Part shown: in pieces, positions 19,717 through 29,580 of the stretch
How positions within the stretch are numbered: the first letter of the stretch is position 1
Layout: every line of letters starts with the position of its first letter
Assembly: GCF_900109705.1 (NCBI RefSeq)
Contig: NZ_FOAI01000003.1
Span: 186,001 to 250,000, forward strand
Direction: 5' to 3'
Length of the DNA: 64,000 nucleotides
Source: Roseivivax marinus
GTDB taxonomy: Bacteria > Pseudomonadota > Alphaproteobacteria > Rhodobacterales > Rhodobacteraceae
Program-made: the position numbers and the translations under genes
Notes under the pieces: model-generated
Told to the model about the DNA's origin: nothing
Seen by the model: the letters and a program-made list of their open reading frames with translations, nothing else
The model's database searches: none

Positions 19717-20244
19717 TCAGCGGCTGCGGGCGATGGCGTTCTCTCGGCCCGCGACCTCGATCCGGCTGATCGTCGCCAGGTCGTTGTCGGTGAGCCAGAC
19801 GGCCGCGGTGGCCTTGCGCGCGTCGGGTCCCACGTTGCGCGGACCGGGGCGCTGATAGGCCGAGAGCGTATAACGCAGGACACCGGCAGGTGCCGCCTCG
19901 TCGGGCACGAGCCGTACGTCGAAGGGGCCGGCGCGGTTCGCGATGCCGGTGGCACGCACGATGGCACCGCCGGGGCGCCGCTCGATCAGCATCTCGTCGA
20001 TCACGGCCATGGGGCGCCCGGCATAGACGCCCTCCTCGCGATTGCGCCGGAAGATCGAGCCCGCGCGATTGCGCTCGGGGATCAGCGCGTTGCGGCCGGC
20101 GGCCGCCTGCGAGGGGGCCGCGTCCACCGCCACGGTGCGCGCCGGGCCGAACCAGTTGAACGGGTTGAGCCGGCTGTCCCGCACGGTGCCGCAGCCCGCG
20201 ACCGTGAGTGCCGAGATCAGCAGAACGCCCACAGAGGTCTTCAT
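19717..20244 (-). CDS. Putative lipoprotein, conserved hypothetical
   Basis: A 175-residue exported protein with a lipoprotein signal (MKTSVGVLLISALTVAGC; lipobox VAGC, Cys18). The mature part starts with a short N-P-F-N-W-F motif and continues with a small beta-rich domain (GVYAGRPMAVIDEMLIERR, then GPFDVRLVPDE). I do not recognise a named family; similar lipoproteins are, to my memory, widespread in Rhodobacterales. The position relative to rnd and sufE gives no functional hint. The membrane (inner or outer) is not decided by the +2 Gly. Confidence 0.8.
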   Translation of the reverse strand: MKTSVGVLLISALTVAGCGTVRDSRLNPFNWFGPARTVAVDAAPSQAAAGRNALIPERNRAGSIFRRNREEGVYAGRPMAVIDEMLIERRPGGAIVRATGIANRAGPFDVRLVPDEAAPAGVLRYTLSAYQRPGPRNVGPDARKATAAVWLTDNDLATISRIEVAGRENAIARSR

Positions 20245-20421
20245 CGCCGGTATCCGTCCGTTGCCCGCAGTGCGCCGTTGCCGGGCCGGTCACCCGCACG
20301 GCCCGTCCGGCGTAGCCCATCCGCACCGCTTTGAAAAGCGGCGGCGGGCGGGAGGGGGGCTGGACGCCGGGCGCCGGGCCTCTTAGGTCACGCCTGATCC
20401 CGGAACAGGAAGGACGTCCCC

Positions 20422-20832
20422 ATGGCACAGGCGGCATTCGAGGAAGTGGTGGAAGACTTCGAGTTCCTCGAGGACTGGGAAGACCGCTACCGCATGGTCA
20501 TAGAAATGGGCAAAGAGATGAACGGCTTGCCCGACGCTTTGAAGGTGCCTGCCACCAAGGTCGAGGGCTGCGCGAGCCAGGTCTGGCTGCACCCCCGGAT
20601 CGAGGACGGCCGCTTTCACTTCGAGGGCGACAGCGATGCCGTGATCGTGCGGGGGCTGATCGCGCTGCTGCGGCGGCTCTATGACGGGCTGGCCGTGGGC
20701 GACGTGGTGAACGTCGACGCCAAGGCCGAACTGGGCCGTCTGGGACTGGAAGAGAACCTGTCCTCGCAGCGCTCCAACGGGCTGCGCGCGATGATCGAGC
20801 GTATCCGGGGCATTGCGGCCGAGGCGGCCTGA
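20422..20832 (+). CDS. sufE: SufE-family sulfur acceptor protein
   Basis: A 136-residue cytosolic protein that accepts persulfide sulfur from the cysteine desulfurase SufS for iron-sulfur cluster assembly. The active cysteine is in VEGCASQVWLHP (Cys50). The N-terminal EVVEDFEFLEDWEDRY and the central VIVRGLIALLRRLYDG are typical of the family. A GGAAGGA precedes the start. The other suf genes are not in this window, so here it is a stand-alone gene. Confidence 0.95.
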   Translation: MAQAAFEEVVEDFEFLEDWEDRYRMVIEMGKEMNGLPDALKVPATKVEGCASQVWLHPRIEDGRFHFEGDSDAVIVRGLIALLRRLYDGLAVGDVVNVDAKAELGRLGLEENLSSQRSNGLRAMIERIRGIAAEAA

Positions 20833-20986
20833 GTCGAGGGGGGAACGGTTTCCCGCCTGCGGATCTTGTCCTGACGGACGTTCGGCGCCGGGTTCGTTTG
20901 CCGCCCGTCGTTATCGGTGAAAGGCACTCACGCTCGCAGCCGTAAGGCGGAGGATGGATCTCGCCCGACCTGTTCGCCGTGCCCGT

Positions 20987-22501
20987 TCAGCCGTTTCCGC
21001 CGTCTCCGAACCGGGCCGCATCGGCGGCCGCGCGCCGGATGGCGTTCGATTTGTGCACCGTTTCCTGGTACTCGGCCTCGGGATCGCTGTCGTAGACCAC
21101 GCCGCCGCCCGCCTGGATGTAGAGCTTCTCGTCCTTCACGATGGCTGTGCGCAGCGCGATGCACATGTCCATGTCGCCGCCCGCGCTGAAATAGCCCACG
21201 CCGCCGCCGTAGACGCCGCGCTTTTCCGGTTCCAGTTCGCCGATGATCTCCATCGCGCGGACCTTGGGTGCGCCCGACACCGTGCCGGCCGGAAGTCCCG
21301 CCAGCAGCGCCGAGAGCGCATCCTGGTCCGGGGCCAGTTCCCCGGTCACGTTCGACACGATGTGCATGACGTGGCTGTAGCGCTCGATCACGAATTTCTC
21401 GGTGGGGGTCACCGTGCCGATCTTCGAGACCCGGCCGACGTCGTTGCGGCCGAGGTCCAGCAGCATCAGGTGCTCGGCCAGTTCCTTCTGGTCGGCCAGC
21501 AGGTCGGCCTCGTGCGCGCGGTCCTCCTCGGGCGTGGCGCCGCGGGGACGGGTGCCGGCGATGGGCCGGATTGTGACTTCGTCGCCGAAGACCCGCACGA
21601 GGATCTCCGGGCTCGCGCCGATCACCTGGAAGCCGTCGAAGTCGAAGTAGAACATGAACGGCGAGGGGTTGGTGCGCCGGAGGCTGCGGTAGAGCGCGAA
21701 GGGGGGCAGGGGGAAGTCCTGCGTCCAGCGCTGCGACGGCACCACCTGGAAGATGTCGCCCGCGCGAATGTAGTCCTTGGCGGTCTCGACCGCGGCGCGG
21801 TAGGCCTCTGGCGTGAAGTTCGACACCGGCGGCGCCGCCTCGCGCGCCTCACCGAGGTTGCGGCTGGCCTGCGGCATGGCGCGTTCGAGGTCGCGCACCG
21901 CGTCCATGACCCGCTCTGCCGCCTGAGCGTAGGCAGCCCGGGCCGACAGTCCGTCCGCGGCCCAGGCGGGTGCCACAACCGTCACCTCGCCCTTCACGCC
22001 GTCGAGCACGGCCACCACCGAAGGCCGCAGCATCACCGCGTCGGGCAGCTCCAGCGGGTCGGCGTTTGGCTCGGGCAGACGCTCGACCAGCCGGATCATG
22101 TCGTAGCCGAGATAGCCGAACAGGCCCGCCGCCGATTGCGGCAGATCGTCGGGCAGGTCGATGCGGCTTTCGGCGATCAGGGCGCGCAGGGCCGAAAGGG
22201 GATCGTTGCCCTGGTCGTCCCACGCGTCGGGATCGAAGCGGGCTGCGCGGTTCACGCGGCTCGTCCGGCCCCGGCATTCCCAGATCAGGTCCGGCTTCAT
22301 CCCGACGATCGAGTAGCGCCCGCGCACCTCGCCGCCGGTGACCGACTCGAGCACGAAAGCGTTGGCCGCGCCGCCTGCGAGCTTGAGCATCAGAGACACC
22401 GGCGTGTCCAGATCGGCGGCGAGCCGGGCATAGACAACCTGGTTCTCGCCGCGCGCGTGGCGCTCGGCGAAGGCATCGAAGGCGGGGACGAGCGCGGCCA
22501 T
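20987..22501 (-). CDS. trpE: Anthranilate synthase component I
   Basis: Converts chorismate and ammonia (from TrpG) to anthranilate in tryptophan synthesis. The 504 residues include the N-terminal tryptophan-binding block FVLESVTGGEVRGRYSIVG, AGDIFQVVPSQRW, IRPIAGTRPRG, LAEHLMLLDLGRNDVGRV and LPAGTVSGAPKVRAMEII, all hallmarks of the chorismate-binding domain. The start at 22501 lies one base after the TAA of the ppiD gene, so translation is probably coupled. trpG is not in the window. Confidence 0.96.
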   Translation of the reverse strand: MAALVPAFDAFAERHARGENQVVYARLAADLDTPVSLMLKLAGGAANAFVLESVTGGEVRGRYSIVGMKPDLIWECRGRTSRVNRAARFDPDAWDDQGNDPLSALRALIAESRIDLPDDLPQSAAGLFGYLGYDMIRLVERLPEPNADPLELPDAVMLRPSVVAVLDGVKGEVTVVAPAWAADGLSARAAYAQAAERVMDAVRDLERAMPQASRNLGEAREAAPPVSNFTPEAYRAAVETAKDYIRAGDIFQVVPSQRWTQDFPLPPFALYRSLRRTNPSPFMFYFDFDGFQVIGASPEILVRVFGDEVTIRPIAGTRPRGATPEEDRAHEADLLADQKELAEHLMLLDLGRNDVGRVSKIGTVTPTEKFVIERYSHVMHIVSNVTGELAPDQDALSALLAGLPAGTVSGAPKVRAMEIIGELEPEKRGVYGGGVGYFSAGGDMDMCIALRTAIVKDEKLYIQAGGGVVYDSDPEAEYQETVHKSNAIRRAAADAARFGDGGNG

Positions 22502-22502
22502 C

Positions 22503-24350
22503 TTACTGCAACTGCGTCGCGACGGCGTTGAGCGCCTGCTCGTCCACCTGGACACCGGCGCGCGACTGGATGTCGGTCACGAAGGCCTCGAACAGACCGG
22601 CGGCGATGTCCTCCGCCGCCTGGTTGCGCAGGCGATTGGCGATCGCGGCAGCCTCGTCACTCTCCATGTCGGCATCGACCACGCGGTCGAGCTGGACGAT
22701 TGCGACCCGGCCAAGTCCGGGCAGAACGGCGACATCGCCCTCTTCCATCTCAAAGACCTCGGCCACGGCGCCCTCGGGCAGGCCGTCCACGGTGGTCGAG
22801 CGCGCGACCGCGTCAAGCGAGCTTGGCGTGAGACCCGCGGCCTCGAAGTTCTGACCGCCGCGGATTGCATCGGCGAGCTCCTCGGCGCGGCCCTGCAAGA
22901 GCTCGGTCACGCGGGCGCGCTGCCAGCCCGTGCGGACCTGGTCGCGCACCTCGTCGAGCGGGCGGGGCGCCTCGGGGAGAACCTCGTCGACACGCGCCGC
23001 GAACACGCCGCCGTCGCCGAGCTCGATGATTTCGGGATATTCGCCGGGGGCCATGCTCGCGATGGCTTCGCCGAACGCCGGGTAAGAGGTGATGCCGTCG
23101 CCGTTCTGGCCGGCATAATCGACCTCGCCGAGTTCCATGTCGGTCTCCGAGGCCAGATCCTCGAGCGTTGCGCCGCCGACGAGGCGGTCGTCGAAGTCCG
23201 ACGCGTTGGCCTGGATCGCGCGGCGCGATTCGTCCAGAACCAGGCTGTCCCGGAGGGCGGGCTTGGCCTCCTCGAAAGAAGTGGACTGGGCCGAAAGCTG
23301 CGCATTCACGCGGAAGAGCGCGGGGCCAAGCGACGAGGGTGCGGGGCCCGCGACCTCGCCGGTGCCCACCGAGAACACCGCGTCGGCCGCGTCACCGAGA
23401 TCGTCGCGCGACACCACGCCGAGATCGGTATCGGCGAGGTCCAGCCCGCGTGCCTCCACGAGCGTCTCGAAGTCGGTTTCGCCGGCCTCGATCCGGCCCG
23501 CGGCGTCCTGTGCGGCGTCCTCGGACGAAAAGACCAGTCGCTCGACAAGGCGACGCTCCGGCATGTTGAATTCGCTCTCGCGCTCCTCGTAGGCGGCGCG
23601 CAGGCGATCCTCGGAAATCTCGACGGTGTCGACCAGCATGTCGGGGGTCACCCAGGCATAGGTGACGCGCTTGGTTTCGGGGCGCGTATACCGGTCGATG
23701 TTCTCGTCGTAATAGGTCTGGAGGTCCTCCTCGGACGGCTCCGGCACCTCCTGGTCGAGGTCCGAGCGGTCGAGGCTCGCGAAGGTGACGTCGCGTGTCT
23801 CGGCGGCGTAGGCAACGATGGTGTCGACGTAGGATTGCGGCATCCGGGGCCCGGCGACGATCCCGCCCTGAAGGAGCGAGCGCGCGGTTTCGGCGCGCAG
23901 GTCTTCCTCGAATTCGCCCTCTGAAAGACCGGAGTTCTGCAGCGCAAAGCGGTAGGCCTCGCGGTCGAACTGCCCGTCGGGGCCCTGGAACGCGCCGATC
24001 TGGGCGAGCTGGTCGGCCAGCACCTCGTCGCCCACGGACAGGCCGATGCGGTCGGCTTCCCAGTCGAGCGACGTTTCGGTCACCAATTGCGCCAGCACCT
24101 GCCGATCGACGCCTGCATTGCGCAGGTCCGAAATCGACACCGCCTGGCCGTTCTGCTGCTGGATGCGGCTGATCTGGTTCTGCAGCGCGCGGGCATAATC
24201 CTGCGCCTCGACCTCGGTGTCGCCCACCGAAGCCACCGACCCGGAGGAGCCGGTGAAGCTGGTCGCGCCGAAGCCGATCAGACCCAGGAAGAGGAGGCCC
24301 ATGAGGCCCCACATGAAGACCTTGGAGAGGCCCTTGGCCTTGAGTGCCAT
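22503..24350 (-). CDS. ppiD: PpiD-like periplasmic peptidyl-prolyl isomerase / chaperone
   Basis: A 615-residue membrane-anchored folding factor. An N-terminal anchor (FMWGLMGLLFLGLIGFGAT, residues 13-31) is followed by a SurA_N-like chaperone region (ALQNQISRIQQQNG), a parvulin-like domain in the middle (around RLVERLVFSSEDAAQDAAGR) and a C-terminal helical region. PpiD binds secreted proteins emerging from SecYEG. It has AGAGGGGAA upstream and heads a two-gene unit with trpE, an arrangement with no obvious functional logic that I recall as common in this order. Confidence 0.88.
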   Translation of the reverse strand: MALKAKGLSKVFMWGLMGLLFLGLIGFGATSFTGSSGSVASVGDTEVEAQDYARALQNQISRIQQQNGQAVSISDLRNAGVDRQVLAQLVTETSLDWEADRIGLSVGDEVLADQLAQIGAFQGPDGQFDREAYRFALQNSGLSEGEFEEDLRAETARSLLQGGIVAGPRMPQSYVDTIVAYAAETRDVTFASLDRSDLDQEVPEPSEEDLQTYYDENIDRYTRPETKRVTYAWVTPDMLVDTVEISEDRLRAAYEERESEFNMPERRLVERLVFSSEDAAQDAAGRIEAGETDFETLVEARGLDLADTDLGVVSRDDLGDAADAVFSVGTGEVAGPAPSSLGPALFRVNAQLSAQSTSFEEAKPALRDSLVLDESRRAIQANASDFDDRLVGGATLEDLASETDMELGEVDYAGQNGDGITSYPAFGEAIASMAPGEYPEIIELGDGGVFAARVDEVLPEAPRPLDEVRDQVRTGWQRARVTELLQGRAEELADAIRGGQNFEAAGLTPSSLDAVARSTTVDGLPEGAVAEVFEMEEGDVAVLPGLGRVAIVQLDRVVDADMESDEAAAIANRLRNQAAEDIAAGLFEAFVTDIQSRAGVQVDEQALNAVATQLQ

Positions 24351-24401
24351 GTCCGCGCGTTCCCCTCTGCCGCTGTCTCGGATAAGTCGGTCCGGCGCTG
24401 T

Positions 24402-25595
24402 CTAGTGGCTGTCAGGGGGGCTCGCAAGGGGCCGCTCGAACGCCGCGAGGCGCGCGAAGAGCGTGGCGATCTGGTCCGCGTCCACGTTCGCGAAGGCGAT
24501 GCGGACCTCGCGGGCGCCGGCGGGATCGCCCTCGGGACGGAACATCGTGCCCGGCAGCAGCAGGACCCCGGCCTCGCGCACTAGGTCGCGGGCTAGGGCG
24601 TCGGAGGCGATGTCGAACGGGTGCGCGAGATAGGCGAAATACGCGCCCACGCCCATCAACCGCCAGCCGCGCGCCTCCAGTACCGGCATCTGCGCCTCGA
24701 TCGCCGCCCGGCGCGCCAGGATCTCGGCCCGTTCGCCGGCCACCCAGGACCCCAGATGGCGCAGCCCGTGCAGCGCGGCAAGCTGGCCCAGCTGCGGCGC
24801 GCAGATCGCGACGGTGTCGAGAAACTTCTCGGTCTCGGCCAGAAGGCGCGTGTCCGCGACGATGGCGCCGACGCGGTGGCCCGTCAGGCGATAGGCCTTG
24901 GAAAACGAGTAGAGTTGCACCAGCGTCTCGTCCACGCCGCCCGCCAAAAGGTCGTGCGGCGCGCCGTCGCGGCTGTCGAAGTCCCGGTAGGTCTCGTCAA
25001 CGATCAGCCGCAGCCCGGTCTCGCGGGCGAGATCGCGGAAGGCCGCGAGCGTGGCGGCGGGATATTCGACTCCGCCGGGATTGTTGGGCGAGACCAGCGC
25101 GATCGCGCGGGTGCGGGGCGTGACGAGAGCGCGGGCGGCCTCGGCGTCGGGAACCAGGTCGGCCCCGGTGCCGAGCGGCACCGCGCGGACGCCCGACATG
25201 TCGAGCCACATCTTGTGATTGAAGTACCACGGCACCGGCAGCAGCACCTCGTCGCCCTCGGTGCAAAGCGCCGCGACCACTGCCGCGAAGGCCTGATTGC
25301 AGCCCGCCGTGATCGCCACGTTCTCCGACGCCACGGCCCCGCCGTAGCCGGCGGTGAACGCCTCGGCCAGTGCGGCGCGCAGCTCGGGGTGGCCGAGCAC
25401 GGGGCCGTAGAGGTGCGTGGCGGGGTCGTTCAGCGCCTCGGCCATCGCCGCGCGCAGTTCCGGCGGGGGCGGGTCCACCGGCGCGGCCTGGCTCACGTTC
25501 AGGAGCGGCCGCTCGGGCGGGAAGGTGACGCCCTCAAGCCAGCGGCGCGCCTCCATCACGGGCGGGGCGAAGGTGGTGGCGGTGCGGCTGGTCAT
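24402..25595 (-). CDS. Class I/II pyridoxal-phosphate aminotransferase
   Basis: A 397-residue fold-type I enzyme. LYGPVLGHPELRAALAEAF is the substrate/PLP entry block near residue 63, AITAGCNQAFAAVVAAL follows, the Asn and Asp ligands sit in LVSPNNPGGVEYP and LIVDETYRDF, and the Schiff-base lysine is in YSFSKAYRLTGHRVG. Substrate specificity cannot be deduced; such proteins range from aspartate to aromatic aminotransferases. The start MTSRTATTF at 25595 was chosen because upstream codons run into the repeat copy 4. A short gap separates it from ppiD downstream. Confidence 0.87.
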   Translation of the reverse strand: MTSRTATTFAPPVMEARRWLEGVTFPPERPLLNVSQAAPVDPPPPELRAAMAEALNDPATHLYGPVLGHPELRAALAEAFTAGYGGAVASENVAITAGCNQAFAAVVAALCTEGDEVLLPVPWYFNHKMWLDMSGVRAVPLGTGADLVPDAEAARALVTPRTRAIALVSPNNPGGVEYPAATLAAFRDLARETGLRLIVDETYRDFDSRDGAPHDLLAGGVDETLVQLYSFSKAYRLTGHRVGAIVADTRLLAETEKFLDTVAICAPQLGQLAALHGLRHLGSWVAGERAEILARRAAIEAQMPVLEARGWRLMGVGAYFAYLAHPFDIASDALARDLVREAGVLLLPGTMFRPEGDPAGAREVRIAFANVDADQIATLFARLAAFERPLASPPDSH

Positions 25596-25623
25596 GGCGT
25601 TTCTCCGGTTGGAGAGGAGAGGA

Positions 25624-25672
25624 CCGGGGCGCTGCCCCGGACCCCGGAGTATTTCGCGACGAGAAGAAGGGG
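25624..25672 (+). repeat. Dispersed intergenic hairpin repeat, copy 4
   Basis: CCGGGG-CGCTG-CCCCGG (25624-25640) followed by ACCCCGGAGTATTTCG and GAGAAGAAGGGG. It lies between gpt and the aminotransferase, both on the minus strand. Confidence 0.8.
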
Positions 25673-25687
25673 CGGCCGGGCCGCGGC

Positions 25688-26191
25688 TCAGTCGTCGGCG
25701 CCGTGGTAGGGTTTGACGTATTGCAGCGCCATGTCCCACGGGAAGAAGATCCAGGTGTCCTGGCTGACCTCGGTCACGAAGGTGTCGACCTGCGGCTTGC
25801 CCTGGGGCTTGGCGTAGACGGTGGCGACATGGGCGTTCGGCATCGCGGCGCGCACAACTTCGAGCGTCTTGCCGGTGTCCACGAGGTCGTCGACGATCAG
25901 GATGCCGGTGCCGTCGCCCACCACTTCGGCGTCGGGGGACTTGATGATGCGCGGCTCCGCCTGGGTCTGGTGATTGTAGGATTTCACCGAGATCGTATCG
26001 ACGGTGCGGATATCGAGTTCGCGGCTGACGATCATCGCGGGCGCCATGCCGCCGCGGGTGATCGCGACCACGGCCTTCCAGCCGCCATCGGCCGGCCCGT
26101 GGCCCTGCAGGCGCCAGGCCAGCGCGCGTGCGTCGCGGTGCAGCTGGTCCCAGCTGACGTGAAATCCCTTCTCGTGCGGCAGTCGGTCCAT
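25688..26191 (-). CDS. gpt: Xanthine-guanine phosphoribosyltransferase
   Basis: Purine salvage enzyme of 167 residues that couples xanthine, guanine or hypoxanthine to PRPP. The PRPP-binding motif is [17 protein letters not shown] near residue 100, the N-terminal catalytic loop is [17 protein letters not shown], and the C-terminal WIFFPWD is typical of Gpt. It is the last gene of fabI-lysE-gpt, eight bases after lysE, with AGGT before the ATG. Confidence 0.94.
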   Translation of the reverse strand: MDRLPHEKGFHVSWDQLHRDARALAWRLQGHGPADGGWKAVVAITRGGMAPAMIVSRELDIRTVDTISVKSYNHQTQAEPRIIKSPDAEVVGDGTGILIVDDLVDTGKTLEVVRAAMPNAHVATVYAKPQGKPQVDTFVTEVSQDTWIFFPWDMALQYVKPYHGADD

Positions 26192-26199
26192 GTGTGTTC

Positions 26200-26802
26200 T
26201 TACCTGTCGATCAGAAGTCGGAGCCCGAGCGCGCCGAGGATCGCCGCGGCGACGCGGTCGAGAGCGGGCTTGAGCGCGAGGTAGCCGTCGCGGGCGGGGC
26301 CGGTGGCCAGACCGAGCGCGACGGCGGCGTAGACCGTCCATTCGACCGCGAGGTGGTTGGCCACGATCACGACCTTTTCCCACCCGGTCAGGCCCTGCGG
26401 GAAGATCACCAGCAGGACCGAAGCGGCGAAGAGAACGGATTTCGGATTGGCGAGGTTCACCAGCAGACCCGTGCGGAAGGCCCGGGCCGGCACCGTGCCC
26501 GAGGCCTCGAGCGGGCGGCGCGCATCGCGCCACATCGTCCGCGCCAGCCACAGCAGGTACAGCGCGCCCGCGACCTTCATCACGACATAAGCCCAGGGGA
26601 CCAGCGCGAAGAGCGCGTCGAGCCCCAGAAGTGCGGCGGCGGTCCAGGCGGCCGCCATCGTGCCGAGGCCCAGCCCGGTCGCGATCCCGGCCCGCGGGCC
26701 GGAGACGAGCGCCGTGCGCAGGGCAAGCAAGAGCGCCGGGCAGGGGCTCGCCATCGCCGCCAGCAGCGTCAGGTTGAACGCGAGAAGGTGGGGCCAGTCC
26801 AT
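26200..26802 (-). CDS. LysE/RhtB-family amino-acid exporter
   Basis: A 200-residue inner-membrane transporter with six helices. The N-terminal [20 protein letters not shown] and the middle [19 protein letters not shown] are diagnostic of the LysE superfamily. Members export lysine, threonine, homoserine lactone or other amino acids; the substrate is not predictable. It is encoded 16 bases after fabI and eight before gpt, so it belongs to the same transcript. Confidence 0.9.
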   Translation of the reverse strand: MDWPHLLAFNLTLLAAMASPCPALLLALRTALVSGPRAGIATGLGLGTMAAAWTAAALLGLDALFALVPWAYVVMKVAGALYLLWLARTMWRDARRPLEASGTVPARAFRTGLLVNLANPKSVLFAASVLLVIFPQGLTGWEKVVIVANHLAVEWTVYAAVALGLATGPARDGYLALKPALDRVAAAILGALGLRLLIDR

Positions 26803-26818
26803 GCCAGCGCCGCCCCCG

Positions 26819-27625
26819 TCAGGCCTTTTCGATGTCGGGGGCGTCAGGCGCCTTCATGCCGACGATGTGATAGCCCGCGTCGACGTGGTGGGTCTCGCCG
26901 GTGACGCCGGAGCCGAGGTCCGACAGCAGGTAGAGCGCGGACTTGCCGACATCTTCGGTGGTCACGTTGCGGCGCATGGGCGAGTTCAGTTCGTTCCACT
27001 TCATGATGTAGCGGAAGTCGCCGATGCCCGAGGCGGCGAGCGTCTTGATCGGGCCGGCGGAGATCGCGTTGACGCGAATGCCGTCGCGGCCGAGGTCCTC
27101 GGCCATGTAGCGCACCGACGCCTCGAGCGCGGCCTTGGCGACGCCCATGACGTTGTAGTGCGGCATCACGCGCTCGGCGCCGTAGTATGTCAGGGTCAGC
27201 GCCGAGCCGCCCTCGGTCATCATCTCGGCCGCACGCTTGGTCACGGCGGTGAACGAGTAGACGGAAATGTCCATCGTCGACAGGAAGTTCTGCCGCGAGG
27301 TGTCGACGTAGCGACCGCGCAGCTCGGACTTGTCGGAATAGCCGATGGCATGGACGATGAAGTCGAGCCGGTCCCATTTCTCCCGCAGCCCTTCGAAAAG
27401 CGCGTCGATGGAATCCCAGTCGCCCACGTCGCAGGGCAGAACGATCTCGGAGCCGAGGCTTTCGGCCAGCGGCGCCACGCGCTTCTTAAGGGCGTCACCC
27501 TGGTAGGAGAAGGCGAGCTCCGCGCCGGCATCGGCGCAGGCCTTGGCGATGCCCCAGGCGATCGACTTGTCGTTGGCCAGCCCCATGATGAGACCGCGTT
27601 TCCCCGCCATGAGTTCGTTTGACAT
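26819..27625 (-). CDS. fabI: Enoyl-[acyl-carrier-protein] reductase (NADH)
   Basis: Last step of each fatty-acid elongation cycle. The 268-residue short-chain dehydrogenase has the FabI-type nucleotide site [13 protein letters not shown] (residues 15-27) and the catalytic pair Tyr157 and Lys164 in YNVMGVAK, with [15 protein letters not shown] for the substrate loop. FabI is the target of triclosan-type inhibitors. ATG 27625 has GGAG upstream; it is divergent from pdxH and leads the fabI-lysE-gpt unit. Confidence 0.96.
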   Translation of the reverse strand: MSNELMAGKRGLIMGLANDKSIAWGIAKACADAGAELAFSYQGDALKKRVAPLAESLGSEIVLPCDVGDWDSIDALFEGLREKWDRLDFIVHAIGYSDKSELRGRYVDTSRQNFLSTMDISVYSFTAVTKRAAEMMTEGGSALTLTYYGAERVMPHYNVMGVAKAALEASVRYMAEDLGRDGIRVNAISAGPIKTLAASGIGDFRYIMKWNELNSPMRRNVTTEDVGKSALYLLSDLGSGVTGETHHVDAGYHIVGMKAPDAPDIEKA

Positions 27626-27728
27626 CCGCAATCTCCGACCGACTTTCCAGTGCTCGTCCTTTAGGACATGGATGTGCGACCATCAAGGGCGCCGCCCGGT
27701 GCGGCGCGGAGACCGGAGCAGGAAGACC

Positions 27729-28334
27729 ATGAGCGAACGCGGCGGCATTTTCGCGGGCGACGACCCCTTCGAGATCGCGCGGGCCTGGCTGGCCGAGGCC
27801 GAGGCGTCCGAGCCCAACGACCCCAACGCCATCGCGCTGTCGACGGTGGACCCGGATGGTCTGCCAAACGCGCGGATGGTGCTTCTGAAAGACATCGAGG
27901 ACGGGGCCTTCGTGTTCTACACGAACTACGGCAGCGCCAAGGCGCGCGAGATCGAGGCCGCCGGCAAGGCCGCCTTCGTGCTGCACTGGAAATCGCTCCG
28001 GCGCCAGATCCGGGTGCGCGGGCTCACCGAGCGCGAGGAGGGCGAGAAGGCCGATGCCTATTTCAAGAGCCGCTCGCTCAAGAGCCGGCTCGGGGCGTGG
28101 GCGTCGCGCCAGTCGGAGCCGCTGGACAGCCGCACGGCGCTCATGGCCGAGGTCGCGACGGTGACCGCGCGGCTGGGGCCGAACCCGCCGCGGCCGCCGT
28201 TCTGGGGCGGCATTCGAATCGTGCCGACCGAGATCGAGTTCTGGGCCGACGGCGCGTTTCGCCTGCACGACCGGTTCCGGTGGCGGCGGGACGGTACAGG
28301 GGCCGAATGGGCGATTCAGCGGCTGAATCCTTGA
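27729..28334 (+). CDS. pdxH: Pyridoxamine 5'-phosphate oxidase
   Basis: FMN-dependent oxidation of pyridoxine or pyridoxamine phosphate to pyridoxal phosphate. The 201 residues contain [20 protein letters not shown] and a basic FMN-binding stretch [14 protein letters not shown], an [11 protein letters not shown] block, and the C-terminal family signature [20 protein letters not shown] (trimmed). The start at 27729 follows GGAAGACC. It is divergent from fabI; a weakly AT-rich gap separates it from the cold-shock gene downstream. Confidence 0.95.
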   Translation: MSERGGIFAGDDPFEIARAWLAEAEASEPNDPNAIALSTVDPDGLPNARMVLLKDIEDGAFVFYTNYGSAKAREIEAAGKAAFVLHWKSLRRQIRVRGLTEREEGEKADAYFKSRSLKSRLGAWASRQSEPLDSRTALMAEVATVTARLGPNPPRPPFWGGIRIVPTEIEFWADGAFRLHDRFRWRRDGTGAEWAIQRLNP

Positions 28335-28450
28335 GGGCATTCACGTAATTCTGCCGATGAACGCTTATCGTAAATAAGTGTATTGCGCCCATCTTTGAAT
28401 GTGTCCAAATTCGTGTCGTGACCTGTTGTTTCGTAATTGGTGAACGGCGC

Positions 28451-28984
28451 GTGAAACACGATCTTAATTTCGATGACCAGCGGACGATCACCGGAACGGT
28501 GAAATGGTTCGACCCCGGAAAGGGATTCGGGTTCGTCGTGGCGGATGCCGGTGGGCCGGACATCCTGCTCCATGCCAACGTGCTGCGGAATTTCGGCCAG
28601 AACTCGGTCACGGACGGGGCCCGCATCGACATCGCCGTGCAGAGCACGGAGCGCGGCAAGCAGGCCGTGCAGATCCTGTCGATCGCGCCGCCCGAAGAAA
28701 GCTCTTCCCAACCCCTGAGCGACGTCGACGAGATCGATGACGACATTCTGGCCGCCGCGCCGCTGGAGGCCGCAAGGGTCAAGTGGTTCGACAAGGTGAA
28801 GGGTTTCGGGTTCGCCAACGTGTTCGGCCGGCGCGAGGACGTGTTCGTTCACATCGAGGTGTTGCGGCGCTCCGGACTTGCGGACCTGCAGCCCGGTGAG
28901 GCATTGGCGATCCGGGTGGTCGACGGCAAGCGCGGCCGCATGGCGACGGAGGTGAGCGCATGGGAAACCGCGGTTTCGGAGTGA
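28451..28984 (+). CDS. Protein with two cold-shock domains
   Basis: A 177-residue nucleic-acid-binding protein with two CspA-like domains. The first (residues about 12-75) has TVKWFDPGKGFGFVV, and the second (about 108-172) has VKWFDKVKGFGFA; both keep the RNP1 (KGFGF) motif, and the second RNP2-like motif is VFVHIEVL. An acidic linker joins them. I take GTG 28451 (VKHDLNFDDQRT) as the start; another GTG at 28418 would add an unlikely MTCCFVIGERR. Such doublets act as RNA chaperones. It overlaps the following gene by 25 bases. Confidence 0.88.
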   Translation: MKHDLNFDDQRTITGTVKWFDPGKGFGFVVADAGGPDILLHANVLRNFGQNSVTDGARIDIAVQSTERGKQAVQILSIAPPEESSSQPLSDVDEIDDDILAAAPLEAARVKWFDKVKGFGFANVFGRREDVFVHIEVLRRSGLADLQPGEALAIRVVDGKRGRMATEVSAWETAVSE

Positions 28985-29457
28985 TCCGCACGGGGGCTGC
29001 CTTGGCCGCGCTGATGTTGGCAGGACCCGTCGCGGCCGAGTGCGCGGCCGACCGCATCGCTCTGCGTGGTGATTTCGGCAACGTGGCTTTTCAAGTGGAC
29101 GTGGCCGACACCGTCGAGGAGCGGGCGCAGGGCCTGATGTTCGTCGAGGAGATGCCGCGCTTCGCTGGGATGCTCTTCGTCTACGACCGGCCGCAGCCGG
29201 TGGCGTTCTGGATGAAGAACACGCTGATCCCGCTCGACATGGTTTTCGCCGATGCCCGCGGCGTGGTGCAGCGGGTCCATGCCGAGGCGGTGCCCGGCGA
29301 CCTGACCGGCATTCCGGGCGGCGACGGCATCCAGTACGTGCTCGAGATCAACGGCGGCATGGCCGAGACGCTGGGGATCGCGCCCGGCGCGCAGATGCAG
29401 CACCCGGCCATCTCGGACGCCGCGTGGGCCTGCGACGACGTCACGCCCGAAGGCTGA
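28960..29457 (+). CDS. DUF192 family secreted protein
   Basis: A 165-residue exported protein. A signal peptide (GAALAALMLAGPVAA) is followed by the DUF192 domain with GLMFVEEMPRFAGMLFVY and FWMKNTLIPLDMVF, the most conserved block of the family, and then GVVQRVHAEAVPGD. No function is firmly established. The start lies inside the end of the cold-shock gene, so the pair is co-transcribed and perhaps translationally coupled. A tRNA-Pro gene follows. Confidence 0.9.
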   Translation: MGNRGFGVIRTGAALAALMLAGPVAAECAADRIALRGDFGNVAFQVDVADTVEERAQGLMFVEEMPRFAGMLFVYDRPQPVAFWMKNTLIPLDMVFADARGVVQRVHAEAVPGDLTGIPGGDGIQYVLEINGGMAETLGIAPGAQMQHPAISDAAWACDDVTPEG

Positions 29458-29503
29458 AACGGCCCTTTTCAAACCCGGCCGGCGCCGCTAAAGGGGCCGG
29501 TGT

Positions 29504-29580
<77 letters not shown>

